From Lota lota (lineage: Eukaryota > Chordata > Actinopteri > Gadiformes > Lotidae): a stretch of DNA of 64,000 nucleotides. Below the pieces are notes generated by a model. That model made no database searches and was not told the origin of the DNA. It saw nothing but the letters and a program-made list of their open reading frames with translations. Positions 18,310 through 29,914 of the stretch are shown one piece after another (the stretch's first letter is position 1; every line of letters starts with the position of its first letter). The stretch is taken from positions 453,546-517,545 of the forward strand of contig JACYXH010000273.1 of NCBI GenBank assembly GCA_026745465.1, written 5' to 3'. Both the position numbers and the translations under genes were made by a program.

Positions 18310-18800
18310 AAGTATAACTCCTAAACAAATATATATTAGTATAACTCCTAAACAAATATATATTAGTATAACTCCTAAACAAATATATATTCGTATAACT
18401 CCTAGACTAATATATATTTGTATAACTCCTAGACAAATATATATTAGTATAACTCCTAAACAAATATATATTAGTAAAACTCCTAGACTAATATATATTA
18501 GTATAATTCCTAGACTAATATATATTAGTATAATTCCTAGACTAATATAAATTAGTATAATTCCTAGACTAATATATATTAGTATAATTCCTAGACTAAT
18601 ATATATTAGTATAACTCCTAGACTAATATATACTGCTCAAAAAAATAAAGGGAACACTTAAACAGCACAATATAACTCCAAGTGTTCCCTTTATTTTTTG
18701 AGCAGTATATATTAGTATAACTCCTAAACGAATATATATTAGTATAACTCCTAATATATATTAGTATAACTCCTAATATATATTAGTACAGCTCCTAGAC
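18310..18800. repeat. AT-rich tandem repeat (TATATTAGTATAACTCCTA)
   Basis: About 15-17 units of 26-30 bp downstream of the TBC gene, interrupted by the inverted-repeat element at 18631-18707. Confidence 0.93.
18631..18707. mobile_element. 77-bp inverted-repeat element (Tc1-type MITE or solo ends)
   Basis: Left end TACTGCTCAAAAAAATAAAG and right end CTTTATTTTTTGAGCAGTA are inverted copies continuing through GGAACACT/AGTGTTCC: about 28 bp each side, differing by one A, with a 20-bp loop. TA dinucleotides at both ends fit a TA target. The ends resemble, from memory, those of Tc1-like elements in fishes. No transposase remains. Confidence 0.75.
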
Positions 18801-19652
18801 TGCAGACTTCATATTATATAAGTCCTAGACTACAGTACTTATATGTTTAGTAGCTGCTAGCTGCCAGACTAGAGAGCTTGATGTGCTACACCAGCTGCTG
18901 ACTGGCTGGTGTCAAATGTACCGTAGACCGTCCCAAGGTGTGCAACTTGTTGGCCCCAGAAACCAGAAAACACGTCCAGCTGAGATTTCTGGGCCAAGGA
19001 GGGCGAGGGAACAACAGGATTTGTTCACAATGCACAAAGTGTGTCAAATTAAAAGTCTCTTTTTGGTGTGTTTGGTGTGGGGTGTGTTTGAGTACAGTCA
19101 CAGTGATGAAGGCTGTGGAATAGCTACCGTGTCTAAGCAATCGCACGGGAGCTGGGGTTGGTTATCTGAAAAACCGCAACCAATGTTCTCTGAAAGGATG
19201 TGGAAAATAAGTGAACCAGAGGTAGTACCACACGTTTGTTTGAACATCCTGCGTGCATGAGAGTCCTGCAATAGTTATCCATGTTATTATGCAAGCCTTA
19301 CTGCTGTTGTGATTTGTTTAAATACTATTCATAAAGCAACCGACTAGTTGCTTATTTTGCAACGTGAATGTTCCTGTTTGTAAAAAGGCCATTGATATTT
19401 CATTGGGTTACTTTCACAGAATATTCTGATGGTTAAACGTTTTAGTCATCAAATGGTGACTATGTTAGTAGGTACAATGTATGCTTTTTAAATAAAACCG
19501 TGGTCATTCTAGTTGGACAGAGGTTGCTTTAACACATATCTCACTGTGCACAATACAGTGTGATGTAGGCTGCACTACTTTTCAATATTGAGACCTAAGA
19601 ATTTTCCAAAACGTAATCGGCAGAGACAATTCTCTACAAGATTCTGAAAGTC

Positions 19653-19952
19653 CTGGTAGAATGTCCTGGCTCCCGGGCCAGGTCACCTGACGGGTCTGGT
19701 GGAATGTCCTGGCTCCCGGGCCAGGTCACCTGACGGGTCTGGTGGAATGTCCTGGCTCCCGGGCCAGGTCACCTGACGGGTCTGGTGGAATGTCCTGGCT
19801 CCCGGGCCAGGTCACCTGACGGGTCTGGTGGAATGTCCTGGCTCCCGGGCCAGGTCACCTGACGGGTCTGGTGGAATGTCCTGGCTCCCGGGCCAGGTCA
19901 CCTGACGGGTCTGGTGGAATGTCCTGGCTCCCGGGCCAGGTCACCTGACTGA
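19653..19952. repeat. 43-bp tandem repeat, 7 copies
   Basis: ATGTCCTGGCTCCCGGGCCA recurs at 19661, 19704, 19747 and on to 19919, exactly 43 bp apart and almost identical. Each copy holds CCCGGG and CAGGTCACCTG (an AGGTCA half-site overlapping a CACCTG E-box). Confidence 0.96.
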
Positions 19953-20834
19953 GCCGGTGCTCTCGGGAGCGGAGACGCTGGCTGCGTGCACAGCGGAGGA
20001 ACAGAACAGGAGCGGCCAGCGAGCTCAGACGCCACTGTTGTAAATAATAATCATAAAGAAAAACTTCTCGAGGTCTTCACACCTGAAAGGCCGAGGTAAC
20101 TGCTTGTGTCATTCTGGCTTTATAACCTGTTGTGGCTTGCTGCTTTAACGAGTTTGCATTTAAAGCCTTAAGTTGTGAAGTACAAAATGGGGCTCGCATG
20201 CTGCAAACTTTTCTTTATAAACAAGGACATGGTTTATTGTGTCCACAGTGTTGGTGCACTGGATGTTCTTTAAAGTAGCATGTGTTACTGTTTTGCAATA
20301 GTTTTATATTTCAACAATATTAGTATTTGGGTTTTTCGAATATCGTGTTGCTGCTTGGGATGTTGCCATGTGTGAAGCAGTTCTCATTTGCACGAATTGT
20401 GATGATGGCAATGAAGATGTGTTGAAGCTCGGTTCAACGCGATTAGAGGAACTTATCAGGAAATGGTTTCGACATAGTCGGTGCGGTTAATGTCGAGAAA
20501 AGAAAACTGTCAAAACCAGATGCAAGCAATTTTTTCACTGACCTACATAGACAAATATGTATTAAACTACACTGATATTTAAAGAATGTAATTCGATTTA
20601 AATCGTACGTGTCGTTTTTGAATTGGACTGTTGAACGGATAACATAATAAAATAACACAAATGAGTGGTCTACACATTTATCTTGGTGTTATGTGGTGGT
20701 GTGAAGGAATACAGCATTAGTGGTAGATCTCTCCAGAACGTTGCACCTGCTGGGCCTCTGCTATTGAAGGCATCACGTGTCACAGTATCTGTGCTTATCA
20801 CATACATGTCAGGGACACGTTAAGACGTGCACAC

Positions 20835-20892
<58 letters not shown>

Positions 20893-21262
20893 ACACTACA
20901 GATACACACAGTAATTGTACTGTCCATGTGGTAGGCATCACCTGAGTTATATCTACATAGACAAACATATTATAGACAGACAAATAGGGAGGAGAGTCAA
21001 GGCAACTTTATTTATTTGATTTATAGTGCATCAAAGACATTGAACAACTGGATTTAAAAGAATCCATGAAAGACACGAGAACATGACTTAAAAGAATGCA
21101 CGAAAGACATTTGAATAAAATAAAAAGTTAAAATTGCATGATAGTTTAGCAGAAGGCGAAGGTGAACATAAACATTTTTAACCTTGATTTAAATGCAGTC
21201 AGGGTTGGAGCAAGTCTCAACCAAACGTAAGAGTATCGACTTCCTGCTTTCCTTTCTGTAAG
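19953..21262. other. Intergenic stretch upstream of the HSP70 copy
   Basis: Moderately AT-rich unique sequence with one (CA)n tract at about 20837-20886. The part just after the 43-bp array is GC-richer (19950-20035). No gene could be supported. Confidence 0.5.
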
Positions 21263-22429
21263 ATGTCGAAAGGAACCGCTGTTGGCATAGACCTGGGACC
21301 ACGTACTCATGCGTGGGCATCTTCCAGCACGCCAACGTGGAGATCATCGCCAATGACCAGGGAAACAACAGCTACAACGCCCAACTACGCAGTGTCCACC
21401 GACACCGAGAGACTGATTGGAGACTCTGCCAAAAACCCGGGGCCCTGAATCCTGTCAGTAGTGTGTTTGGTAATATCCCAATCCCAAGCACCGCAGCAAT
21501 ACCCGCCATGACTACACCTAGATGAACAGTGTATATATAGTGTATATGCAGTTGTATTATTGTTATTATTATCATTAGTGATTTGAGGACGCAAAATCGA
21601 TTTAGGTCTTTTTTCTTTTTTTGCAACTCTGCAGATGCCAAGCGTCTGATTGGTCGGATGTTTGATGACCCCCGTGGAGGGAAATCTAAGATGGAGGTGG
21701 AGTACAAGGGGGAGATAAAGCACTTCTTCCCGGAGGAGATTTCTTCCATGGCCCTCACCAAGATGCGGGCGATATCTGAAGCCTTCCTTGGAAAGGTAGA
21801 TCCTCACAACTCTTCACATTTTGGGGGGCATTGTCTTTTAACGTGACTCCATCTCTTAATGTCAGCGATGCCCTTGTTCAGCGTCTCATTTTCCTCTCAG
21901 CCCGGGACGAACGCTGTGGTCCCGGTTCCTGCTCGCTCCCAACGACTCCCCCCAGCGACAGGCCGCTGAAGACGCCGGGGCTGTCTCTGGGCCGAACGTC
22001 CTGCCGGATCATCACTGAGCCTACCGCCGCAGCTGTTGGCGTACGGCTGGGACCAGAGGGCTGCATGTGTCACCGTGTGGCCAGAAGAGATCCTACCATA
22101 TACCTTTAGCCTGCGCGGACTGTCCCTGACTCTGTACTTCTTCGTGAGATCGGCGAGGGGGGGGGGGGGGGGGGGGGGCGCGACGTCCTGATCTTCCACC
22201 CTCGGAGGAGGAACCTTCGACGTGTCCCTCCTGACCATCGAGGACGGTGTCTTCGAGCTGAAGTCCACAGCAGGGGACACGCACTTGGGGGGGGGGGGGA
22301 TGGGGGGGGGGGGGGGCGAGGACCTTGACCGCCGCATGGTCGACCCCTTCATGGCCGAGTTCAAGCGCAAGCTCAAGGAAGACGTCAGCGACGACAAGCT
22401 GGCTGCGTGACGTCTCCGCACCCCCTGCG

Positions 22430-22585
22430 AGCAGCACCCTCTCCAGCAGCACCCTCTCCAGCAGCACCCTCTCCAGCAGCACCCTCTCCAGCAGCACCCT
22501 CTCCAGCAGCACCCTCTCCAGCAGCACCCCCTGCGAGCAGCACCCTCTCCAGCAGCACCCTCTCCAGCAGCACCCTCTCCAGCAG
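22430..22585 (+). repeat. 15-bp repeat (CTCCAGCAGCACCCT) inside HSP70 exon
   Basis: About ten copies. In HSP70 frame one unit encodes TLSSS, the single motif found at this place in HSC70 (KRTLSSS), so the array grew from a coding motif. Confidence 0.93.
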
Positions 22586-22844
22586 CGAGATCGACTCCCT
22601 CCACGAGACCTTTACACCTCCATCACCAGAGCTGGCTTCGAGGAGCTCAACGCAGACCTTTTTCCGTGGCACCCTGGAGCCCGTGGAGAAGGCCCCGAGG
22701 GACGCCAAGATGGACAAGGGCCCCAGATCCAGGACATCGTCCTGGTGGGCGGCTCCACCTGCATCCCCAAAATCCAGAAGCTGCTTCACGACTTCGTCAA
22801 CGGCCGCGACCTCAACAAGAGCATCAACCCTGATGAGGAAGTAG

Positions 22845-23310
22845 GTGCATCTGCTGCAGACACATTCTATATTATCATATCATTATCATGGTTAACACTG
22901 CATACACATTCTATATTATCATATCATTATCATGGTTAACACTGCATACACATTCTATATTATCATATCATTATCATGGTTAACACTGCATACATAATCT
23001 ATATTATCATTATCACTTTCAAACCTGTGTGTACATATTCTATATGATCATATCACTATCATGGTTAACACTGCATACATAATCTATAGTATCATATCAT
23101 TATCATGTTTACCCCAACATGTGTATATATTCTTTATTATCATGTCATAAACACGTTTTACTCAACATGTATATATTCTATATTATATCATTATCATGTT
23201 TACCCAAACATTTGTATATATTCTATATTATCATGTCAAAAAGACGTTTTACTCAATATGTATATATTCTATATTATATCATTATCATGTTTACCCCTAA
23301 CCTAATTCTC
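22845..23310. repeat. About 44-bp AT-rich repeat in HSP70 intron
   Basis: Units of CATTCTATATTATCATATC plus ATTATCATGGTTAACACTG, then a degenerate ATGTATATATTC variant. Confidence 0.92.
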
Positions 23311-24049
23311 AGAGTCGCAATCTCTCTGTGAATGGTTGTCCAAATTTGCCAACTGTGCATCACACAGCAGTGCAGGCGGCCATTTTGGCTGGCGAATAAG
23401 TCAGCGAATGTATAGGACCTGCTTCTGCTAGACGTCACCCCCCTCTCCCTGGGAATTGAAACCGCTGGAGGGGTCATGACTGTCCTTATCAAGAGGAACA
23501 CGACCATCCCCACCAAGCACACCCAGACCTTCACCGCCTACTCTGATAACCAGCCCGGTGTGCCGATTCAGCCGAGGCTACCTTACAGACCTCGCGAGAA
23601 ACATCCTTAGTTCATGCTTCACGTCCCTCTTCTCGGTAGGCTGCTATATAGTAATGAGTATAGCTGTATGGCTGTTCATGTTTGATTCTTGTAACCCTGT
23701 CAGGTCTATGAAAGGGAGAGAGCCATGACCAAGGACCATAACATTCTGGGCCAATTTGAGCTGAGCGGTATTCCCCCTTCCCCAAGAGGGGTCCCTCAGA
23801 TGGAGGTGACCTTTGACCTTGATGCAAATGGCATCCTGAATGTATCTGCTGTGGACAAGAGCACCGATTACACCGAACAAGATCACTATTACCAATGATA
23901 AAGGTTTGTACCCCAATATATGCTGTACCCCGATATATGCTGTACCCCAATGTATGCTGCAGTCAGTACCCATGAATCTAGAAATCACATAATGCAAACA
24001 AAGGTGGTGGTGGTGGTGGTGGAGTTAAATACGTTCCAACATGACTTTA

Positions 24050-24335
24050 ACATGTATATAACATGAGTGAACTACATATATAACATGAGTGAACTACGTA
24101 TGGAACATGAGTGAACTACGTATGGAACATGAGTGAACTACGTATGGAACATGAGTGAACTACGTATGGAACATGAGTGAACTACGTATGGAACATGAGT
24201 GAACTACGTATGGAACATGAGTGAACTACGTATGGAACATGAGTGAACTACGTATGGAACATGAGTGAACTACGTATGGAACATGAGTGAACTACGTATG
24301 GAACATGAGTGAACTACGTATGGAACATGGCTGAA
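24050..24335. repeat. 22-bp tandem repeat, about 12 copies
   Basis: GAACTACGTATGGAACATGA plus GT, nearly perfect, in an HSP70 intron ending close to the exon at about 24356. Confidence 0.95.
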
Positions 24336-24866
24336 GAGCAGTATGAACCTCACAGGGCGTCTGTCCAAGGAGGACATTGAGCGCATGGTCCAGGAGGCGG
24401 ACCAGTACAAGGCTGAGGACGAGGCCCAGAAGGAGAAGGTCACCGCTAAGAACTCACTGGAATCTCTGGCATTTTAACATGAAACGCACCGTGGAGGATG
24501 AGAAGCTCCAGGACAAACTCTTCCCTGAGGACAATAAGGCCATTGTGGACAAGTGCAACAAAGTCATTTCCTGGCTGGACAGGAACCAGGTGAAATTCGC
24601 CCAGTGCTTTCATGTACTCTCTTCCCTGCCTGCATGTTTCAACATGTCTGCTCCTTTTTGTTCAACAATGACCTCTTCCCTCTCCTTGTCTTCTGTTGTC
24701 TCAGACTGCGGAGGAGGATGAATACGAACAGCCGCAGAAAGAGCTGGACACGGTTTGCAATCCTGTCGTCACCAAGCTGCACCAGGACAGCGCCATGCCT
24801 AGTGGCATGCCCGGTGGAGCGGGGGGGGGGGGGGGGGGGGGGGAAGTCGACTAAACATGTGAAGCC

Positions 24867-25480
24867 AAGATCCCAGCAACACATCACAGAGCTGGCTGCC
24901 GTCTTCCGTTGATAAAAATGCAGGACAACACGTCTCTTGGACAGCGGTCAGCATTGAGTCAATAAAGATCTGCAGTGGGATTTGAATGTTGTGATTCCTT
25001 TGATCCTGACACTATACCGGTGATTCCCATTAAATATAGTCGGCTATGCAAGGAGTGACAGCAACAGAACGAATCACAAATAATTTACATTAGGCATAAT
25101 ACATAATGCATAATGATACATAATGCATAATGATCAAATACATAATAGCTAATGATACATAATACCTAATACAGTTAGATCCACTGTAAATACAGACAAT
25201 CAACATCCCTGAACTTCTTTTGAGAATGTTCCTCCACACACAGCATGTCATTTAGCTCTCCATGTTCATCCATGTACAGCACACACGAGCTCATCGTTTA
25301 GCTCTCCATATCTTGTTTGCTGACCCCAAACGTTCTTATTGCTGTGGACTTATTGCGCAATGTCCTGTGTTGCGAGCCGTGTCTGACACCCCAGCTGTGC
25401 ACCTCTACACTTTACACAGCGTTTTCCCATGGCTATCTCTGAGGGAACATATGGAGTGCTACACACATCGCCCAGGGACG
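24867..25480. other. HSP70-ctrl intergenic region
   Basis: Contains AATAAA (24961-24966), a short TAATGATACATAATGC repeat patch (25085-25170) and the ctrl upstream region. An E-box CAGCTG (25392) and TTTTCCCA (25422) sit upstream of the TATA box and could form a PTF1-like pancreatic site; the spacing is not classical, so this is speculative. Confidence 0.5.
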
Positions 25481-25493
25481 GTCTGGGGGCAGC

Positions 25494-25500
25494 TATAAAA
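25494..25500 (+). promoter_or_regulatory. TATA box of ctrl
   Basis: TATAAAA lies 57 bp before the ATG at 25557, an expected distance for a short 5' UTR in a pancreatic protease gene. Confidence 0.8.
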
Positions 25501-25556
25501 GCAGGGCTCCTTCTGGGTGTTAGTCAGAAACGTGGAATACAGTCTGCACCGTAGTC

Positions 25557-28500
25557 ATGTTGTTGATGCTCAGTTGTTTCGCTCTGGTGGCCTCTGGTCT
25601 GGGTGAGTGCTAGCTGTCCTCCATCCCTCGCTCACAATGTTAGCATGGTGCAAGTGTGGTGCGTGACGCCGCATGCTACGTTGTGTATGTCACACGCCTC
25701 CAAGGCGATGTGTTGACCATGTGTGGATGTGTTCAGGGTGTGGGGTGCCGTCTGTGTTGACCATGTGTGGATGTGTTCAGGGTGTGGGGTGCCGTCTGTG
25801 TTGACCATGTGTGGATGTGTTCAGGGTGGGGGGTGCAGTCTGTGTTGACCATGTGTGGATGTGTTCAGGGTGGGGGGTGCCGTCTGTGTTGACCATGTGT
25901 GGATGTGTTCAGGGTGTGGCGTGCCGTCTATCAAGCCACAGGTGAGCGGCTACAACAAGATCGTGAACGGACAGAACGCCGTGTCCGGGTCCTGGCCCTG
26001 GCAGGTGTCCCTTCAGGTACACACACACACACACGCGCACACGCACACACACACACACACACACGCACACACACACACTAACATACCCAGGCACAAGCAC
26101 ATGAACTAACGCACAAACGTACACACGTACACACACACACACGCACGCACACACACGCACACGCACGCACACACATACACACACACACAGCTCCTTGATG
26201 AGATGTACCTGTATTCACTCTTGGATAATAGCATTGAAAAAATGTCTAATAGTAAATACTAATATACTCATTTAGATCAGTGTCAGTCAGGTGAAACTGC
26301 CACGATCCATTCATGTACTATATGACCGTGTGACTGAATCCTCCACTCAGGACACCACTGGATTCCACTTCTGTGGTGGCTCTCTGATCAACCAGAACTG
26401 GGCGGTCACCGCAGCTCACTGCCGTGTCAGGTAAGTACATCTTCCATCTCTCTCCCATCTCTGTCTCCCCCAGCTCTCTCTCGCTCTCCCATCTCTGTCT
26501 CTTCCAGCTCTCTCTCTCCCATCTCTGTCTCTTCCAGCTCTCTCTCTCCCATCTCTGTCTCTTCCAGCTCTCTCTCTCCCATCTCTGTCTCTTCCAGCTC
26601 TCTCTCTCTCTTCCAGCTCTCTCTCTTCCAGCTCTCTCTCTTCCAGCTCTCTCTCTCTTCCAGCTCTCGCTCTCTCTTCCAGCTCTCTCTTCCAGCTCTC
26701 TCTCCTATCTCTGTCTCTTCCAGCTCTCTCTCTCTCTTCCAGCTCTCTCTCTTCCAGCTCTCTCTCTTCCAGCTCTCTCTCTTTCAGCTCTCTCTCTCTC
26801 TCTCTTCCAGCTCTCTCTCTTCCAGCTCTCTCTCTCTTCCAGCTCTCTCTCTCTTCCATCTCTCTCTCTGTCTCTTCCAGCTCTGTCTTCCAGCTCTCTC
26901 TTCCAGCTCTCTCTCTCTTCCAGCTCTCTCTCTCTCTTCCAGCTCTCTCTTCCAGCTCTCTCTTCCAGCTCTGTCTTCCAGCTCTGTCTTCCAGCTCTCT
27001 CTTCCAGCTCTCCTGCTGAACCTTGCCTCACAGTTCTTATATTTGCTGTCTCTGTAGCCCTGGTCGCCACCGCGTCATACTGGGAGAACACGACCGCCAG
27101 TCCAACAGCGAGCAGATCCAGGTCATCTCCATCGCCAGGGTAACTAAGGCTTCTCTACATATCTGACCCCAACAAGGACGCTCCTCAGCGACTCATCCCA
27201 GTGCGTTGCTTCTCTGTGATACTCAAAGCATCCACGCTGCCCCGATAACCCTCTGCCCGTCTGCATCCTTTGGGTGTCCCCATCGTAGGCCATCACTCAT
27301 CCCTACTACAACACCCAGAACTTCAACAATGACGTCACCCTGCTGAGGCTGTCCTCCCCGGCCAAGATGTCGCCCCGCGTGTCCCCCGTGTGTCTGGCCT
27401 CCAGCAGCGACCCCCCCGCCGGAACCCGCTGCGTCACCACCGGCTGGGGCAAGACCGGCCAGACCTGTGAGTCGGACCCGCTCCTGGGATAGGCCTGTGG
27501 TCGCGCTCAGACCGGCAGACTCGGGAACAAAAAAAAGACCCACGCTAGACGAGCCGACACGCGTTTGAATCTCCGGATTTGAATCTCTACATTGTACCGC
27601 TGTCAGGGTTCTACGTGTTGGCCGTGTGTGGTCTGATGTTACTGTATGTACAGGAGGGCAGGGGTTATGGGTAGAGGGGCAGCGAGCGACCCTTCAGCTG
27701 TGTGTGCGCTCGCCCAGGGAGCTGGGTGCTCTTTGATCGTCATTCTTGTGTGGTGCGTGAACGTCGTAGACGGCGGGTCACTGTGCAACTAAGACACCCT
27801 GCACACCGTTCATGTGGTGAATGGAAATGCAATATTTGCAGAGAGACGCCGTCCACTGTCCATCACAGATCATCAAGTATTACATCATTAGTCATCCTGT
27901 ACATCTCATCCTATTCTCTCATCCTGTGCATCTCATCCTATTCTCATCCTGTGCATCTCATCTTATTCTCATCCTGTGTATCTCATCTTGTGCATCTCAT
28001 CCTGTGCATCTCATCCTATTCTCATGCTGTGCATCTCATCCTATTCTCATCCTGTGCATCTCATCCTATTCTCATCCTGTGCATCTCATCCTATTCTCAT
28101 CCTGTGCGTCTCATCTTATTATCATCCTGTGCATCTCATCCTATTCTCATCTTGTGTATCTCATCCTGTGCATCTCATCCTATTCTCATCCTGTGCATCT
28201 CATCCTATTCTCATCCTGTGCATCTCATCCTATTCTCATCCTGTGCATCTCATCCTATTCTCATCCTGTGCGTCTCATCTTATTATCATCCTGTGCATCT
28301 CATCCTATTCTCATCCTGTGTATCTCATCCTGTGCATCTCATCCTATTCTCATCCTGTGTATCTCATCCTGTGCATCTCATCCTATTCTCATCCTGTGCG
28401 TCTCATCCTATTCTCATCCTGTGCGTCTCATCCTATTCTCAGCCAGTCCTCGCTATCTGCAGCAGACCTCCCTCCCCCTGCTCAGCAGCGCTCAATGCCG

Positions 28501-28843
28501 GCAGTACTGGGGTCAGAACAAAATCTCCGACGCCATGATCTGCGCTGGAGCATCGGGAGTGTCCTCCTGCCAGGTAGTCATGGATACGCTGTGATGCATT
28601 GCCACGGTTGCGATTCTCTGGTGAGAACAAGCAGAAGAAGAAGCAGATGCCGCAGGGCGTTAAACGGTGTCTCCTCTCTAGGGCGACTCCGGGGGTCCTC
28701 TGGTGTGCCAGAGCGGCGGCGTTTGGAGCCAGGTGGGCATCGTGTCTTGGGGTACCAGCGACTGCAACGTGCGCACCCCTGCCGTCTACGCGCGCGTGTC
28801 TTACCTGCGCCGCTGGATCGACCAGACCGTGGCGTCCAACTGA
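25557..28843 (+). CDS. ctrl: Chymotrypsin-like serine protease precursor
   Basis: Secreted digestive endopeptidase, trypsin fold (S1 family). Exons: 25557-25602, 25913-26016, 26351-26430, 27058-27139, 27289-27466, 28443-28573 and 28682-28843 (TGA), total 783 nt, 260 residues, all phases consistent. Residues 1-15 are a hydrophobic signal peptide. The propeptide starts CGVP and the activation site is NK-IVNG. The triad is visible: TAAHC (His57), NNDVTLL (Asp102), GDSGGP (Ser195). The residue six before Ser195 is Ser (SSCQGDS), which indicates a chymotrypsin-type S1 pocket rather than trypsin. [13 protein letters not shown] and QYWG match CTRL better than CTRB. Activation after Lys rather than Arg is acceptable for trypsin. 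Introns 1, 3 and 5 are repeat-filled up to the splice sites. Confidence 0.93.
25705..25930. repeat. 44-bp repeat, 5 copies, carrying the ctrl exon 2 acceptor
   Basis: GTTCAGGGTG starts at 25731, 25775, 25819, 25863 and 25907, an exact 44-bp period. The last is the true acceptor plus the first bases of exon 2 (GGTGTGGCGTGCCGTCT); the four upstream copies carry near-identical junctions. Confidence 0.95.
26017..26190. repeat. (CA)n-rich microsatellite after ctrl exon 2
   Basis: Begins within the donor (CAG-GTACACACAC) and continues with CG/CA interruptions for about 170 bp. Confidence 0.95.
26435..27012. repeat. CT-rich minisatellite with repeated CTCTTCCAG
   Basis: Fills ctrl intron 3. Units of 11-30 bp (CTCTCTCTTCCAG, CCCATCTCTGTCTCTTCCAG) each mimic a pyrimidine tract plus AG. 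The real acceptor is about 45 bp beyond the array at 27057. Confidence 0.93.
27885..28442. repeat. 25-bp minisatellite ending at the ctrl exon 6 acceptor
   Basis: CATCTCATCCTATTCTCATC plus CTGTG, more than 20 units with deletions. The final unit reads TCCTATTCTCAG and is the acceptor of exon 6 (28443). Confidence 0.94.
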
Positions 28844-29914
28844 AGACCGACAGTGGCCACGCTGAAGCGGGCGTCTGTGGAATCGCACAGCGCACGCGAC
28901 GCAGCGCGTTTAAAGACGAGCTGTAGGACCCGGATCCATTCAGTCAGAATCGCATGGCACAGCATTCAAACGGCGTGCATCGTTTGACCGTTAAATGTTC
29001 ACGTGTTCATTGTGATGTTTGCTGTAATTGCGTGAAGTAAAACTGTTGAAACCACATGCGTTTTGTTTGTTTGTTTTACCTGGTTTTACCAATATTAATA
29101 ACACGAATAGTAATTATAATATGAACGATAGTTCATTTAAAACAAGGGAGACTCTAACCACTTGATTAGAGTCGAAATTGATTTGAAACAGGTTCTTCTT
29201 TTTAAAACAGTCCAATTTATTAGAGCAGGAAGATTGTAGGTTTTGAAAGCCAGCTGACAGCAGAAAGATGCACCCCTTGTGCGTACTGGCAACCCAGTCT
29301 CACACCAAAATGCAGTATAGCTACGTTGGTCCACAGTGGAAAATAGTTTCACAATAACGTCTCTAAAACGGTTACATGCTTACGTTCTGTGGTCTATTCT
29401 TTTCTATAGGCCTGCATCCACGTCACAAAAACAAAAACGATGGCTGAAATTCATTTTATTCTCAGTGGAAAATGCAATATTACACTTGTTTCGGCATTAA
29501 AATGCGTTTTGATAACATTTCTCGCGAGAAATGTACCTTTTATTGTCCTGATCTTCGTTCAGTGATCGTATATGATGTTTGGTTAGTTAGTTAAACTGCT
29601 CATGGTGTTTATAATGCTCAATTTGGGGTTTTGAGGGAATATAATCGGGGTAGGTTATATTCTGTTTCAGAAATAACCTAAACGATATGTTTTTATTACA
29701 CAACACGTATTTCAAAACATGTTACGACCTAAAGGCATTATTTCATTTTCGGTAACATGCACGCATATATCCTGTATTTGATACATGAGCATGTTATATG
29801 AACACAGTAGGACAGGAGTATGGGCGTACCCTGGGTGTGCAGTGGAGTGTCTGATCACTTTGCGGAGTCTCTGTGTTGAGAGACAGTGGTGAGAGACTGC
29901 AGAGAGACAGAAAC
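28844..29914. other. ctrl 3' flank and intergenic region
   Basis: Likely 3' UTR to about 29060, then AT-rich sequence. No further gene or clear repeat seen. Confidence 0.5.

Larger units (their letters stand above)
21263..24854 (+). pseudogene. hspa8-like: hspa8-like HSP70 with introns, broken by frameshifts
   Basis: Remnant of a cognate cytosolic HSP70 chaperone. Similarity follows the whole protein: [12 protein letters not shown] at 21263; [12 protein letters not shown] (exon 21635-21795); a scrambled NDSPQRQA/EPTAAA segment (21900-22060); [21 protein letters not shown] (22228-22290); FEELNADLF and [10 protein letters not shown] (22635-22845); [15 protein letters not shown] (about 23440); [11 protein letters not shown] (exon from 23701); [12 protein letters not shown] (exon from about 24356); and an end GMPGG...EVD stop at 24852-24854. 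GT-AG introns show it is not a processed copy. Breaks: shifts after IDLG and near 21380, several in 21900-22060, TGA at 22408, shifts near 22670, 23870 and 24473, poly-G runs inside Gly codons, and an expanded TLSSS motif. AATAAA follows at 24961. Neighbouring genes read cleanly, so decay is likelier than general sequencing error. Confidence 0.85.

Noticed and set aside
18600-18720. Rho-independent-style terminator hairpin
   Set aside because: This is a vertebrate genome; the inverted repeat with TA borders is better explained as a transposon remnant.
21471-24704. U14-type box C/D snoRNAs in the HSP70 introns
   Set aside because: Vertebrate HSPA8 introns often hold them, but by eye no intron here has box C and D with the U14 core at suitable spacing.
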